In this document: piece by piece, positions 9,860-19,181 of the stretch
Position numbering within the stretch: position 1 is the first letter of the stretch
Layout: every line of letters begins with the position of its first letter
DNA from: Sporosalibacterium faouarense
GTDB taxonomy: Bacteria; Bacillota; Clostridia; Tissierellales; VENL01
NCBI RefSeq assembly: GCF_016765695.1
Contig: NZ_JAETGO010000043.1
Location: 101,817-165,816, forward strand
Direction: 5' to 3'
Length of the DNA stretch: 64,000 nucleotides
The notes under the pieces: generated by a model
Told to the model about the DNA's origin: nothing
The model's database searches: none
The model's input: the letters and a program-made list of their open reading frames with translations, nothing else
Translations under genes and position numbers: made by a program

Positions 9860-10792
9860 CTAAACTTTCTCTCCTACCCTCAATTTAGCACTTCTAGCTC
9901 TTGAATTATTCTCTAATTCATCCTTTGATGATGTAATAGGTTTTCTAGTAATAATTTTTAATTCTCTTTCTTTATCACATTTACATATAGGAAACTCAGG
10001 TGGACATATGCACTGTTTATTTAGCTCCTTGTACACTTTCTTTACTATTCTATCTTCCAAAGAATGAAAGGTGATAATGCATATTCTCCCACCTGGCTTT
10101 AAAACATCACATATGTCAATTATTGCATCCCTCAATATGTCCAACTCTTGATTAACTTCAATTCTTATAGCTTGAAATGTCCTTCTTGCTGGATGTGGTC
10201 CATCTCTCCTAGCTCCCTTAGGGATTGCTTTCTTAATCACTTCCACTAATTCTTCAGTAGTATCAATTGTCTTTTCTTTTCTATCAACAACGATGAACTC
10301 AGCTATTCTGTGGGCCCATCTTTCCTCTCCAAATTCTTTGATTATCCTTGTTAAATCCTCTTGAGAATATTTATTAACAACATCCCAAGCTGAAAAGTCT
10401 TCCTCTCTGTTCATTCTCATATCTAACTTTGCATCGTGATTATAGGAAAATCCTCTTTCTCCTTCATCTAGCTGATGGGAAGATACTCCTAGGTCCAGTA
10501 AAACTCCATCCACTTTTTCAATTTCTAAATTCTTTAATACTTCTTTAATATTTCTAAAATTATTATGTACAATCGTAATCTTATCTTCATAATCTTTTAA
10601 TACTTCACTTGCCTTTTGTATAGCATTTAGATCTTGGTCGATTCCAATTAATCTACCTCCATCTAACTTCTTAACTATTTCCTTTGAATGTCCAGCACCT
10701 CCTAGTGTGCCATCAACATATATACCATCCTTTTTTATGTCTAATCCTTCAATGCACTCATCTAACAAAACCGAAACGTGTTCAAACTTCAA
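9860..10792 (-). CDS. rsmH: 16S rRNA m4C1402 methyltransferase RsmH (MraW)
   Basis: A 310-residue SAM-dependent methyltransferase that N4-methylates C1402 in the ribosomal P site. The SAM loop is [11 protein letters not shown] near the N-terminus; [26 protein letters not shown] and [15 protein letters not shown] follow in the family order. The TTG at 10792 gives the expected [10 protein letters not shown] opening and has GAGGTG 6 bases upstream, so it is preferred over the GTG 9 bases earlier. Confidence 0.96.
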   Translation of the reverse strand: MKFEHVSVLLDECIEGLDIKKDGIYVDGTLGGAGHSKEIVKKLDGGRLIGIDQDLNAIQKASEVLKDYEDKITIVHNNFRNIKEVLKNLEIEKVDGVLLDLGVSSHQLDEGERGFSYNHDAKLDMRMNREEDFSAWDVVNKYSQEDLTRIIKEFGEERWAHRIAEFIVVDRKEKTIDTTEELVEVIKKAIPKGARRDGPHPARRTFQAIRIEVNQELDILRDAIIDICDVLKPGGRICIITFHSLEDRIVKKVYKELNKQCICPPEFPICKCDKERELKIITRKPITSSKDELENNSRARSAKLRVGEKV

Positions 10793-10849
10793 TATAGTCA
10801 CCTCAAATATTTTTTAATAGTATTTGTCATTTAGAAGATATATATAAAT

Positions 10850-11281
10850 CTATATTCCTAACTCAGCCATTTTTTCAGCGATACTTTCATAGCTTAAGTT
10901 GTCATCATCATTGTAAGAATCCCATTCTCCTTTACTCCATATCTCAATCCTGTTAGAAACTCCTATGATAACTGCATCCTTATCTAATTTACAATGATCC
11001 CTTAAGTTGCTCGCTATCAAAACTCTCCCCTGCTTATCTAACCCACACTCTGTTGCTCCAGAGAAGAAAAATCTAACAAATGCTCTTGCATCTTTTCTAG
11101 TTAGTGGTAAAGTTTTTAATTTATTCTCAAGTATGTTCCATTCATCCATGGGGTAAACAAAGAGACAATTATCCAGCCCTTTTGTCATAATAAAGGTATC
11201 ACCAAGCTTTTCTCTAAGCTTAGAGGGCATTATAACTCTTCCTTTGTTGTCCAGCGAATGATAATATTCACCAATAAACAT
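10850..11281 (-). CDS. mraZ: Transcriptional regulator / division protein MraZ
   Basis: A 143-residue DNA-binding protein of the AbrB/SpoVT fold and first gene of the dcw cluster. It has two homologous halves, each with the DxxxR signature: [15 protein letters not shown] at the N-terminus and [15 protein letters not shown] in the second half. Full length for the family. MraZ proteins bind direct repeats ahead of their own operon; no clear repeat was identified here by eye. Confidence 0.96.
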   Translation of the reverse strand: MFIGEYYHSLDNKGRVIMPSKLREKLGDTFIMTKGLDNCLFVYPMDEWNILENKLKTLPLTRKDARAFVRFFFSGATECGLDKQGRVLIASNLRDHCKLDKDAVIIGVSNRIEIWSKGEWDSYNDDDNLSYESIAEKMAELGI

Positions 11282-11426
11282 TTCCTACACCCCATTTTTA
11301 TGGAATACTCCTCCACTTCCCACCACTTTATACCACTTTTTATTTACTTCTATGCTAATTACTAAAATCCTTTATTTTTTTAATAAAATTTAATTTTTTT
11401 ATCTTTCATCTAATTTTCAAAAAAAC

Positions 11427-11463
11427 AAGAGTGAAGACCAACCTACTCATGGTCTTCACTCTT
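11427..11463 (-). terminator. Terminator of the Spo0E-like gene
   Basis: A perfect 14-base inverted repeat (11427-11440 with 11450-11463), followed on the minus strand by G and seven T. It lies between the small Spo0E-like gene and the mraZ promoter region and so insulates the dcw cluster. Confidence 0.88.
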
Positions 11464-11511
11464 AAAACTTTAATATTTTAAGTTATCTAAAAAAGTAACT
11501 TTTATCCCTAT

Positions 11512-11655
11512 TTATCTTGTGGTCTGCCTATAATATTCTGCAATTAATTGGTCTAACTCGACACTTAAGTTATAAATATACTCATATTTTCTGTTTTCAT
11601 CTAGAGACTTGTTAAGCTTGTCCCTTAAATTAATAATTTTATCTGACAGTGTCAT
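11512..11655 (-). CDS. Spo0E-like aspartyl-phosphate phosphatase (47 aa)
   Basis: A 47-residue protein, MTLSDKIINL... to ...YYRQTTR. It contains LSVELDQLIAEYY, which matches the SxxLDxLI signature of the Spo0E/YnzD family; members dephosphorylate Spo0A-P and so delay sporulation. Two predicted helices fit the family fold. GGTGGG lies upstream of the ATG and can pair with a nearby CACCT in the leader (11664-11668 with 11677-11681). A TTGACA-N18-TAAAAT promoter lies at 11687-11716 and a strong terminator follows, so it is monocistronic. Confidence 0.85.
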   Translation of the reverse strand: MTLSDKIINLRDKLNKSLDENRKYEYIYNLSVELDQLIAEYYRQTTR

Positions 11656-11686
11656 AGCAATCCCACCTTTTTTTTGAGGTGATTCC

Positions 11687-11716
11687 ATTTTATTACAAAA
11701 AACTCTTTTCTGTCAA
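11687..11716 (-). promoter_or_regulatory. SigmaA-type promoter of the Spo0E-like gene
   Basis: On the minus strand a perfect -35 TTGACA (11711-11716) is followed after 18 bases by TAAAAT (11687-11692). The predicted start point is about 25-30 bases before the ATG of the small gene. Confidence 0.65.
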
Positions 11717-11833
11717 TAAGTCTTGAAGGCTATCTACATTTATTTTTTGGATTTGACAATAAATATCTTCATTTTATTCCATCTTTTACAGGATTTTGAT
11801 TTTAAATCACTCCACTTTCAATTAAAACTTCCT

Positions 11834-12592
11834 TTATTCTACATTATTACTACTATTATCATCAAATTTCTTCTTTCGTCTATAGAAAACATATCCTGCT
11901 AATAAGATTAATAAAATACTCATTAATTGGGCTATAGGTATAGAGCCTAGCATTAACTTATCTGTTCTCAAACCCTCTATAAAGAGTCTAGCAAAGGAAT
12001 ATAGCATTAAATAAAGCAAAAACGTTTCTCCATGAACTTTCTTTTTATTTCTACTATACCATAGTAAAAAAAGGAAAACTCCAAAGTTCCAAAGAGATTC
12101 ATAAAGAAAAGTAGGATGTACTTTTTGACCATTAACCATTATTCCCCAAGGTAAGTTTGTTGGACCACCATGGGCTTCTTGATTTATAAAGTTACCCCAT
12201 CTACCAATGGATTGAGCTAAAATTATACTTGGTGCACAAATATCTGCAAGACGCCAAAAATTAATTTTCTTTACTTTTGTAAATATAATTGCTGCAATAA
12301 CACTTCCTATGATACCTCCATGTATTGCCAATCCTCCACCTCTAATATTTATCATCTCTAGAAAATCACCATTGTAATAATCCCAAGTAAAAATAACATA
12401 GTATATTCTTGCTCCAATTATACCTGCTGGTATTGCAAATATAAGTAAATCAATAATATTATCTTCTTTGAAATTAACCCTTTTAGCTTCTCTTAGTGCT
12501 ACTACAGTAGCTATGAGCATCCCAAATGATATTAAAATGCCATACCATCTCACCGGTAACCCGAATATCTCAAATGCAACTGGATCTATCAT
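11834..12592 (-). CDS. lgt: Prolipoprotein diacylglyceryl transferase
   Basis: A 252-residue polytopic membrane enzyme that attaches diacylglycerol to the lipobox cysteine of prelipoproteins. About seven membrane segments; visible signatures are RIYYV near residue 60, RGGGLAIHGG (about 83-92), and the Lgt signature GRWGNFINQEAHGG (about 130-143). Length is normal. Its substrates in this window include the lipoproteins at 16.6-17.6 kb, PstS and the DUF3798 protein. Confidence 0.96.
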   Translation of the reverse strand: MIDPVAFEIFGLPVRWYGILISFGMLIATVVALREAKRVNFKEDNIIDLLIFAIPAGIIGARIYYVIFTWDYYNGDFLEMINIRGGGLAIHGGIIGSVIAAIIFTKVKKINFWRLADICAPSIILAQSIGRWGNFINQEAHGGPTNLPWGIMVNGQKVHPTFLYESLWNFGVFLFLLWYSRNKKKVHGETFLLYLMLYSFARLFIEGLRTDKLMLGSIPIAQLMSILLILLAGYVFYRRKKKFDDNSSNNVE

Positions 12593-12618
12593 CAGCTGTC
12601 CTCCTCAATATGTAAATT

Positions 12619-12642
12619 AGCTACTAGGAATATCTAGTAGCT
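12619..12642. other. Hairpin between ymfH-like gene and lgt
   Basis: An 8-base perfect inverted repeat (12619-12626 with 12635-12642) with an 8-base loop. There is no T-run on the minus strand, so termination after the M16 gene is uncertain; an mRNA-end or processing role is equally possible. Confidence 0.4.
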
Positions 12643-12695
12643 TTATATACTTATACATTAAAATTATATTTTTCTAAAAGTATCTTGTCAATTAA

Positions 12696-13985
12696 TTACT
12701 TTGGAGTAATTAATGATAAGGTGTAGTTATCTGATGTAAGATGCTGATTAAACCTTTTTTCTACATCTTTAAATTTTATACCTTCTAAGATATCTAGATA
12801 CTTCATTAAGGACGATCCATTAAAATATTGATTAACAAATGTTGTGGCAATATACTCAATTGAATTAAAATCCATAAAGTAATAGCCTATATACTTCTGC
12901 TTTATCCTTTGAAAGTTTTCTTTATTAAGTCCACTTTTCTGTTTTTCTTCCAAATAACTTAATATCTCTGATAAAACTTTTTCAGCTTTTTCAGACTCTC
13001 CACCAATTATTGAATGTCCATAATTTTTATGACCAACATATTGTGTTCCAAAGGAATTATTTATCAATCCTTCGTCGTATAATTTCTGATAAAATTCTGA
13101 GCTTTCTCCCATAAGCATCTCAAGAAGAATGCTAGTTACTAGCTGTTTACGAACTAGGTCTTCTCCTCCAAACCCTATATCTAGATCCTTGAATCCTATA
13201 TTAAATAAAGGTGTTGAGACTGATAAGCTTTCTTCAACCTTTAGTTTATTTATTGATTCAGGTTCTTCAGGATATTCTTTAACTATTTCGCCTTCAATAC
13301 TCTTCAAATCATCTCTTTGATTATTTTTAATAATACTAAAAGCTTTATCAAACTCAATATCCCCTATCATAAATAAAATCATATTAGATGGATGATAGAA
13401 CGTATTGTAGCAGTTATATAAATCTTCCTTTGTAATTTTATAAATACTCTCAACAGTTCCAGCTATATCGACTTTAACAGGATGCTTATGATATAACCCA
13501 TCTAAACAGTTAAAAAACACTTTCCAATTAGCTGAATCATCATACATCCTAATTTCTTGTTCGATTATCCCCTTTTCTTTCTCAACATTTTCATCTGTAA
13601 AATAAGGATTTTGAACAAATTTTACTAGTAGTTCTAGATTTTCATAAAATTTATCAGTACAAGAAAAAAGATACGCTGTCTGATTAAAATTTGTGAAAGC
13701 ATTAACATAAGATCCTAATTTAGAGAATTCATTAAATATATTGCCTTCTGGTTCTTCAAATAGTTTATGTTCTAAAAAATGAGCTATACCTGCGGGAAAT
13801 TCAGCAATTTCACTTTCACCAATGGGTATAAATCTATTATCATTAGAACCATAATTAGTGGCAAATATAGCATATTTTTTTAAGTAATCATTCTTTGGCA
13901 TAAAAAATATTTTAAGACCATTTTCCAATTCTGCAAAATGTATTTCTTCATTTAATCGTTCATTTTTAAGATTATTGGGTGTCAC
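12696..13985 (-). CDS. M16 family zinc peptidase, YmfH-like
   Basis: A 429-residue M16 (insulinase/pitrilysin) protein. It keeps the inverted zinc motif HFLEH (HxxEH, about residues 69-73) with a downstream glutamate in EKGIIEQEIRMYDD, so it should be the catalytic subunit. Starts at GTG with GGAGG 7 bases upstream, 11 bases after its partner YmfF-like gene. In Bacillus relatives YmfF/YmfH pairs act on peptides, and similar pairs process secreted peptides such as sactipeptides; no precursor peptide gene was seen here. Confidence 0.88.
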   Translation of the reverse strand: MTPNNLKNERLNEEIHFAELENGLKIFFMPKNDYLKKYAIFATNYGSNDNRFIPIGESEIAEFPAGIAHFLEHKLFEEPEGNIFNEFSKLGSYVNAFTNFNQTAYLFSCTDKFYENLELLVKFVQNPYFTDENVEKEKGIIEQEIRMYDDSANWKVFFNCLDGLYHKHPVKVDIAGTVESIYKITKEDLYNCYNTFYHPSNMILFMIGDIEFDKAFSIIKNNQRDDLKSIEGEIVKEYPEEPESINKLKVEESLSVSTPLFNIGFKDLDIGFGGEDLVRKQLVTSILLEMLMGESSEFYQKLYDEGLINNSFGTQYVGHKNYGHSIIGGESEKAEKVLSEILSYLEEKQKSGLNKENFQRIKQKYIGYYFMDFNSIEYIATTFVNQYFNGSSLMKYLDILEGIKFKDVEKRFNQHLTSDNYTLSLITPK

Positions 13986-13996
13986 AGTTATTCCTC

Positions 13997-15271
13997 CTAA
14001 TTATTCTTTTTTCTCAAGAAGTATATTGTATCTAAGCTTAGTTTATTAGCAGCCTCAATTATTTCATCTTTACTTACCTTATTTATTTTCTCAATCATAT
14101 CAGAAATATGGCTAGTATCCTTTGTTAAGGCCTGACTTAAATAAAATTCTGACATTGAGTAATTATTATCTGTCATACTCCTTATAGTAGTAATCAAAGA
14201 ATTCTTTGATTGTTCTATATCATCATCAGTAAACTCTCCATCTTTAAGCTCTTGAATCTGATCTTTAATAATATCCAAAGCCTTATTGAAATTTTCAGTT
14301 TCAATACCTGAAGCTATAATCATTATTGACTTATATTTATATGATTTAGAATATATATAATATGCTAAACTTTCTTTTTCTCTCACATTCAGGAAAAGCT
14401 TTGAATTTGCCCCTCCTCCTAAAATATTACTAGCCACAATTAGAGGCTCATAAAGCTTATCTTCGTAAGGAATATTTGTTCTTAATCCAAGAGTTAACTT
14501 CCCTTGATTTACATCCATTTCTTCTGTAATCATGTTCTTAGTACGTATTGCTTTAATCACTTCTTCTCTAGGAAGGTTAATAATATCTTCTCTATGAAGC
14601 CTAAAAGTATCCTGTATACTATTAATGGCTTCATCCTTGTTTATATTTCCTACAATAGATATTTCCATTGGACTACTTCTTAAAATTGACCTATAGTGTT
14701 CATATAAACCTTTACAGCTTATATCTTCGAGATCTTCAATATTTCCATATTTATATATACTAAACTTTTCATTTTTGCACATTTCTTCAATACATCTTTC
14801 TACTGCATATGTCTTTTTATCATTTATTCTTCCTTCAATTCTTTTCTTTAAATTCTCTTTCTCTTGCTTAAAATAGTTTTGTGAAAATACTTCATTTTCA
14901 GTATATGGATTAAAAATAATCTCATTTAACATATCTAATATCTTTCTTAGTAGGTTTTCTTCTTTAATGAAATCACTATTTACTGTCTCAATTGCAAATC
15001 TAATTATTTGCTTTTCTCCCTTTTTATTTACATTAATACTTAAATTTGCTCCATATAGTTCTTCTAATCTCCTTTGAATCTCAAGGGATGTGTTATATTT
15101 GCTGGTACCTCTTTTCAATATTAAAGGTAATAAAGCATTTTTAGTGGCTTCATCCTTAGATAAAGGTCTAACAATGTAAAAGTTTATTAAATTTGTTTTG
15201 AATTTGTTAGTCTTTATAAGATTAAAATGCACTCCATTGTCAATTTTTTCTCTTAAGTATTCAATACTCAA
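13997..15271 (-). CDS. M16 family non-catalytic partner, YmfF-like
   Basis: A 424-residue M16 homologue that lacks HxxEH: the corresponding region reads NALLPLILKRGTSKYN. The RRLEELYGANL and GGGANSKLFLNVREKESLAYYIYS stretches are typical of the family's substrate-binding subunit. Such inactive partners form a chamber with an active M16 subunit, here the adjacent YmfH-like protein. TTG start with GAGGAGG upstream. Confidence 0.85.
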   Translation of the reverse strand: MSIEYLREKIDNGVHFNLIKTNKFKTNLINFYIVRPLSKDEATKNALLPLILKRGTSKYNTSLEIQRRLEELYGANLSINVNKKGEKQIIRFAIETVNSDFIKEENLLRKILDMLNEIIFNPYTENEVFSQNYFKQEKENLKKRIEGRINDKKTYAVERCIEEMCKNEKFSIYKYGNIEDLEDISCKGLYEHYRSILRSSPMEISIVGNINKDEAINSIQDTFRLHREDIINLPREEVIKAIRTKNMITEEMDVNQGKLTLGLRTNIPYEDKLYEPLIVASNILGGGANSKLFLNVREKESLAYYIYSKSYKYKSIMIIASGIETENFNKALDIIKDQIQELKDGEFTDDDIEQSKNSLITTIRSMTDNNYSMSEFYLSQALTKDTSHISDMIEKINKVSKDEIIEAANKLSLDTIYFLRKKNN

Positions 15272-15296
15272 TATTAATCCTCCTCTTCATTATTTA

Positions 15297-16490
15297 TTAA
15301 TCCCATTTTTTCAACTTTTCAATCTGGACTTTATTTCTTAACTCATATAAAAATACAGTATCATCTAAAAAGCCATCAACTATTTTAACCTTTACCCCTT
15401 CTGGTAAATCAACTTCTTCTTTTAATTCTTCTAAGATCTTGTTGTTTTCTATAAAAGTAATCTGTGGCTTAATGTAAATACATAATATCTCTCCTACACC
15501 ATACTCTAATAATTCCTTAACTTCTCCAATGTATTCAGGGTCAATGCTATTACGCCAACCTAATCTTATTTTATCTTCTTGATAACCAACTCTATCAATC
15601 AAATAATCTTTAATCTTATTTCTAAACATTAGATTTTGTTTTACAGATTTTATATATTTATCTTTATTATATCCTTTTTCATTTTGTCCAATGAGAACTA
15701 CTCCAGTATCTGCTATCTTTTCATCATCCACATTCTTAATTATTTTATCTAGATAGCAGTTAACTATATTCTCACTTTGCCATAAGGGCTCCGTATATTT
15801 AATTTGTATATTTAGATTAAACAACTTCATTTTTTCAATTCTAGTTTTCAATTCTTCCAAATAACTTCCTTCAGTTAAAAATATAGGTACCACTATAATT
15901 TTATGATACCCATCATTCACAATATCAATTAGTTTTTCTTCAACATATTTTCTATCATATAAAAATCCTGAATACACTTTGTTTTCTGACGGCAATAACT
16001 CTTGTAATTGATTATTAATTGTCATTACATCTGATTTATAATTACTTTTTCCTATTTCTCTATATTGATTCTTCAAAGAGCTCAAAATAAATGGCGTCGT
16101 AAGCTTACCTAATGTATTGTATTTTAAATCAATATTATTTATCTCCAATGACATATCATACATTGGACTTTCTCCCATATATACTAGTAATACAGCAATT
16201 TCCTCTTTATAATTATTTCTTTGCTCACTTTTTAGCTTCATATCATAATTTTGGAATGACAAGAATAAAATAGATATCAAATAAATTATGATAATACTAC
16301 AGATAAATATTAAAGATTTTTTCAATGTTATTTCTTTTAAAAACTCTCTAATTGTCATTAACAATATTATACATGAAATAATTAAAAACACATTTTCCCA
16401 AGGATCAGAATAGGAGAAAGAAAGCATTAAAAAAAAGACAAATCCACAAACTTGAATAATTTTTTTATTAAAAGTCTCCTTTTTATCCAT
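15297..16490 (-). CDS. Membrane-anchored ferrochelatase/CbiX-fold protein, function unknown
   Basis: A 397-residue protein. Residues 1-80 hold about three membrane segments; 97-390 resemble the two-lobed class II chelatase (ferrochelatase) fold. Similar stretches are AVLLVYMGESP (99-109), an internal DGYHKIIVVPIFLTEGSY (193-210) like the RIIVLPLYP strand of HemH, and IRLGWRNSIDPEYIGEV (308-324) with GVGEILCIYIKPQITFIENN (331-350) like the C-terminal lobe. The place of the SAHSLP histidine is VVLIGQNEKG (264-273), with no histidine. The fold assignment is inference from pattern; no haem genes are nearby. It lies upstream of the M16 pair. Confidence 0.5.
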   Translation of the reverse strand: MDKKETFNKKIIQVCGFVFFLMLSFSYSDPWENVFLIISCIILLMTIREFLKEITLKKSLIFICSIIIIYLISILFLSFQNYDMKLKSEQRNNYKEEIAVLLVYMGESPMYDMSLEINNIDLKYNTLGKLTTPFILSSLKNQYREIGKSNYKSDVMTINNQLQELLPSENKVYSGFLYDRKYVEEKLIDIVNDGYHKIIVVPIFLTEGSYLEELKTRIEKMKLFNLNIQIKYTEPLWQSENIVNCYLDKIIKNVDDEKIADTGVVLIGQNEKGYNKDKYIKSVKQNLMFRNKIKDYLIDRVGYQEDKIRLGWRNSIDPEYIGEVKELLEYGVGEILCIYIKPQITFIENNKILEELKEEVDLPEGVKVKIVDGFLDDTVFLYELRNKVQIEKLKKWD

Positions 16491-16575
16491 AAGATACCTC
16501 CATATAAGATTATATGCAACACTCCTCTTTGTAAATAATATGTTTTATTATTTTAAATATGAAGGGATAAAATGA

Positions 16576-16601
16576 GAACCTGAACAGTACTGTTCAGGTT
16601 C
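16576..16601 (-). terminator. Palindromic hairpin after the YhcN-like lipoprotein gene
   Basis: A perfect 26-base palindrome (13-base arms) 9 bases past the stop of the lipoprotein gene. The minus strand continues with TCATTTTATC, a weak T-tract, so termination is likely but not certain. Confidence 0.65.
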
Positions 16602-16610
16602 CTTTAAATC

Positions 16611-17156
16611 TTATAGATTTGGAGTTACTCTTCTTATCATATCTTCTATCTCATCAGTAAACCCTTTTATCGGTCTACCAGTTCTAATATTTCGGCCTAT
16701 TTCATCAATTCTGTCAAATATATCTGGATCAGCTGTTACGCTTACTTTATTTATACTACTATCAGCATTTTTTACTGTTCTTTCTATTTGCTTTCTCATA
16801 TTATCATTAATTCTTAAAGTACTGTCATTTGTTAAATCAACACCAATTAAAGCAGTATTTCCACTTATAACTACTGTTGCATCTTCAACATTTGACATAG
16901 CAGCTATTTTATCAGCTATTTTTTTTGCTCTAGATGATAAATTATTGTTATTTCCATTTATATTATTGTTGTTATTGTTTAGCCCATTATTGTTACCATT
17001 CTGGTTGTTGTTATTGTATAGATCATTGTTATCCATACCATAATTATTGTTAGGCTGATTTGGCTTTTCAGCGCTTGGCTGACACCCTATTGAAATAAAA
17101 GTAAAGACTAATATCACTAACAATATATATGAATATTTATTAAGGTTTTTAGTCAA
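16611..17156 (-). CDS. YhcN/YlaJ-type sporulation lipoprotein
   Basis: A 181-residue lipoprotein. Signal peptide with lipobox ISIGC (Cys25), then an Asn-rich flexible linker (about 28-75), then a globular YhcN/YlaJ domain starting SRAKKIADKIAAMSNVEDATVVISGNTALIGVDL. Members of the family are found in the forespore/spore membrane of Bacilli and Clostridia. The TTG start (17156) stands 8 bases from AGGAGG; the GTG 9 bases earlier is too close. It follows a related but truncated copy. Confidence 0.83.
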   Translation of the reverse strand: MTKNLNKYSYILLVILVFTFISIGCQPSAEKPNQPNNNYGMDNNDLYNNNNQNGNNNGLNNNNNNINGNNNNLSSRAKKIADKIAAMSNVEDATVVISGNTALIGVDLTNDSTLRINDNMRKQIERTVKNADSSINKVSVTADPDIFDRIDEIGRNIRTGRPIKGFTDEIEDMIRRVTPNL

Positions 17157-17222
17157 ATCTTTCACCTCCTAAATATATTTTCCCTCATAATTCAAAAATT
17201 ATTATCTACATAAATGGAATAA

Positions 17223-17246
17223 AATAGCACCTTTAGAGGTGCTATT
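17223..17246 (-). terminator. Hairpin after the short lipoprotein gene
   Basis: Stem of 10 base pairs (17223-17232 with 17237-17246) 6 bases after the stop codon, followed on the minus strand by TTTATTCC. It separates the two lipoprotein genes. Confidence 0.6.
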
Positions 17247-17251
17247 CTATT

Positions 17252-17563
17252 CTATCCATTAACTACATTAACTCTTTGAGAAATATTATCGTCATCATCT
17301 ATAATCCCATCATTCTCTTCTATATTCTTGTAATCGTTATTATCATAGTTATTATTTTCATTGTTGAAGTAATCATTACCATTCATATTATCATTATTAT
17401 AATAGTCATTATCATATAGGTCATGGTTTATATTATTATTGTCATACATATCATTATTTGGTTGATTTGGCTTTTCAGCACTTGGTTGGCAACCAATTAT
17501 TGTTAAAGAAATGACTAATATAATAAGAAAAATATAGGAAATTGCTTTAAATTTTTTATGCAA
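17252..17563 (-). CDS. Short paralogous lipoprotein lacking the YhcN domain
   Basis: A 103-residue lipoprotein whose first 35 residues mirror the next gene: lipobox TIIGC followed by the same QPSAEKPNQPN. An Asn/Asp/Tyr-rich low-complexity tail follows, and the protein ends at ISQRVNVVNG where the YhcN domain would begin in its neighbour. A hairpin follows at once, so no hidden remainder is present downstream. The start (TTG, 8 bases after AGGAGG) is laid out exactly as in the neighbour, supporting tandem duplication followed by deletion of the domain. Confidence 0.75.
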   Translation of the reverse strand: MHKKFKAISYIFLIILVISLTIIGCQPSAEKPNQPNNDMYDNNNINHDLYDNDYYNNDNMNGNDYFNNENNNYDNNDYKNIEENDGIIDDDDNISQRVNVVNG

Positions 17564-17640
17564 TTTTTCCACCTCCTATTAATATTCTTTGAGATTTAGT
17601 GGAAAAATATTATTAGTAATAATTGAAAATTAATAAAAAA

Positions 17641-17661
17641 AACACCCTTTTTTCGGGTGTT
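17641..17661 (-). terminator. Terminator of the pst-phoU operon
   Basis: Stem of 7 base pairs (17641-17647 with 17655-17661) followed on the minus strand by a run of T. The stem overlaps the phoU stop codon. Confidence 0.88.
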
Positions 17662-18307
17662 AAAATTCTAATCTATGACCTGTAGTCATGTATACAATAC
17701 CTTCGCAGATATTTGTTGTATGATCTGCTATTCTTTCGATATATCTACCAATTAAAAGCAGATTGATAATTTGAGGCATGGTTTCTTTGTTATTGCTTAG
17801 TATTTCTAACAACTCAAGATATACTCTCTCATAAAGTTCATCCACTTCATCATCCATTTTAGTAATATTTTTTGCTGTTTCTGCATCTTCATTAATAAAG
17901 CTATCTAAGCTTTCTTTTATCATTTTTTTAGCAATATCTGCCATTTTAGGAATATCTACTAATGGTTTTATGAACTTTTCATTTCCAATTTTTTTAGTTA
18001 CTTTGGCAATATTTACACCATGATCTCCAATTCTTTCTAAATCAGTAATGATTTTCAATATGGTACTAACCATTCTTAAATCTTTGGCAATAGGCTGTTG
18101 GAGTGCTAATAAGTCAAGACATTTATCTTCTATAATGATTTCTAATTCATCTGTTTTACCTTCAAGCTCGAAAACCTTATCTACTAAATCAGAATCCTGT
18201 GTCATTAAAGCTTTTATAGCAATCTCAATTTCTTCCTCAACTATTGCTCCCATCTTTAACAATTGCTCTTTTAAATCCTTTAATTGCTCGTCAAAATGTT
18301 TTCTCAT
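17660..18307 (-). CDS. phoU: Phosphate uptake regulator PhoU
   Basis: A 215-residue all-helical protein made of two PhoU repeats, each with the E/DxxxD metal-binding pattern (DLERIGDHGVNIAK in the first half, IGRYIERIADHTTNICEG in the second). PhoU inhibits signalling by the PhoR kinase and modulates the Pst transporter when phosphate is plentiful. Last gene of pstSCAB-phoU. ATG at 18307 with GGGGAG upstream is preferred over GTG at 18316. No phoPR genes are in the window. Confidence 0.96.
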   Translation of the reverse strand: MRKHFDEQLKDLKEQLLKMGAIVEEEIEIAIKALMTQDSDLVDKVFELEGKTDELEIIIEDKCLDLLALQQPIAKDLRMVSTILKIITDLERIGDHGVNIAKVTKKIGNEKFIKPLVDIPKMADIAKKMIKESLDSFINEDAETAKNITKMDDEVDELYERVYLELLEILSNNKETMPQIINLLLIGRYIERIADHTTNICEGIVYMTTGHRLEF

Positions 18308-18401
18308 AAATTTCACTCCCCTAGGATTTTAATTATAATAATTATATGATTATTCTAGTAAAAAATTTGTTAACTTTAAAATAAATTTAAATTAATTCTT
18401 A

Positions 18402-19157
18402 TTATCCGAATCTACCAGTAATATAATCTTCAGTTCTTTTATCCTCTGGAGTAGAGAATATTGTTTTGGTCTCCCCAAACTCTATCATTTCACCTAATAA
18501 GAAAAATGCTGTATTATCAGAAATTCTACCTGCTTGTTGCATTGAATGAGTAACAATAACTATTGTATAATCTCGCTTTAACTCCTCAGTAAGCTCTTCT
18601 ATCTTACCAGTTGCTATTGGATCTAATGCTGATGTTGGTTCATCCATAAGAAGCACTTCAGGCTCTACAGCTAAAGCTCTAGCTATACAAAGTCTTTGTT
18701 GTTGGCCTCCAGATAGTCCTAATGCATTTTTCTTTAATCTATCCTTAACCTCATCCCAAATGGCTGCAGAACGCAAGCTTTTTTCAACTATTTCATCTAA
18801 TACACTTTTCTGTTTCACTCCGTGGGCCCTTGGTCCATATGCTACATTATCATATATACTCATTGGAAATGGATTTGGCTTTTGGAATACCATTCCTACT
18901 CTTTTTCTCAATTTAATAACATCAATATTTTTATAAATATCTAGTCCATCTAACTTTACATTTCCATTAATCTTAACACCTTCTATCAAGTCATTCATTC
19001 TATTTAGAGTTTTTAAAAATGTAGATTTACCGCAACCAGATGGACCAATCAATGCTGTTATTTTACGTTCCTCTATATCAAGATTTATACCTTTTAGCGC
19101 TTGAAAATCACCATAAAACAAATCCAAGTCCTTAACTGATATTTTAAAATTATTCAT
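18402..19157 (-). CDS. pstB: Phosphate ABC transporter ATP-binding protein
   Basis: A 251-residue ABC ATPase energising phosphate import. Walker [10 protein letters not shown] (about 37-45), Q-loop [20 protein letters not shown] typical of PstB, signature [15 protein letters not shown], Walker [12 protein letters not shown], and an H-loop [12 protein letters not shown]. Length normal. Lies 24 bases after pstA and 94 bases before phoU. Confidence 0.97.
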   Translation of the reverse strand: MNNFKISVKDLDLFYGDFQALKGINLDIEERKITALIGPSGCGKSTFLKTLNRMNDLIEGVKINGNVKLDGLDIYKNIDVIKLRKRVGMVFQKPNPFPMSIYDNVAYGPRAHGVKQKSVLDEIVEKSLRSAAIWDEVKDRLKKNALGLSGGQQQRLCIARALAVEPEVLLMDEPTSALDPIATGKIEELTEELKRDYTIVIVTHSMQQAGRISDNTAFFLLGEMIEFGETKTIFSTPEDKRTEDYITGRFG

Positions 19158-19181
19158 TACTTCACCCCTCTAATAAGTTTA

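Noticed and set aside
16950..17460. AAT/AAC-rich repeats that look like a short tandem array
   Set aside because: They lie within the Asn-rich linkers of two lipoprotein genes and follow codon boundaries; there are no regular spacers, so no CRISPR or independent repeat.
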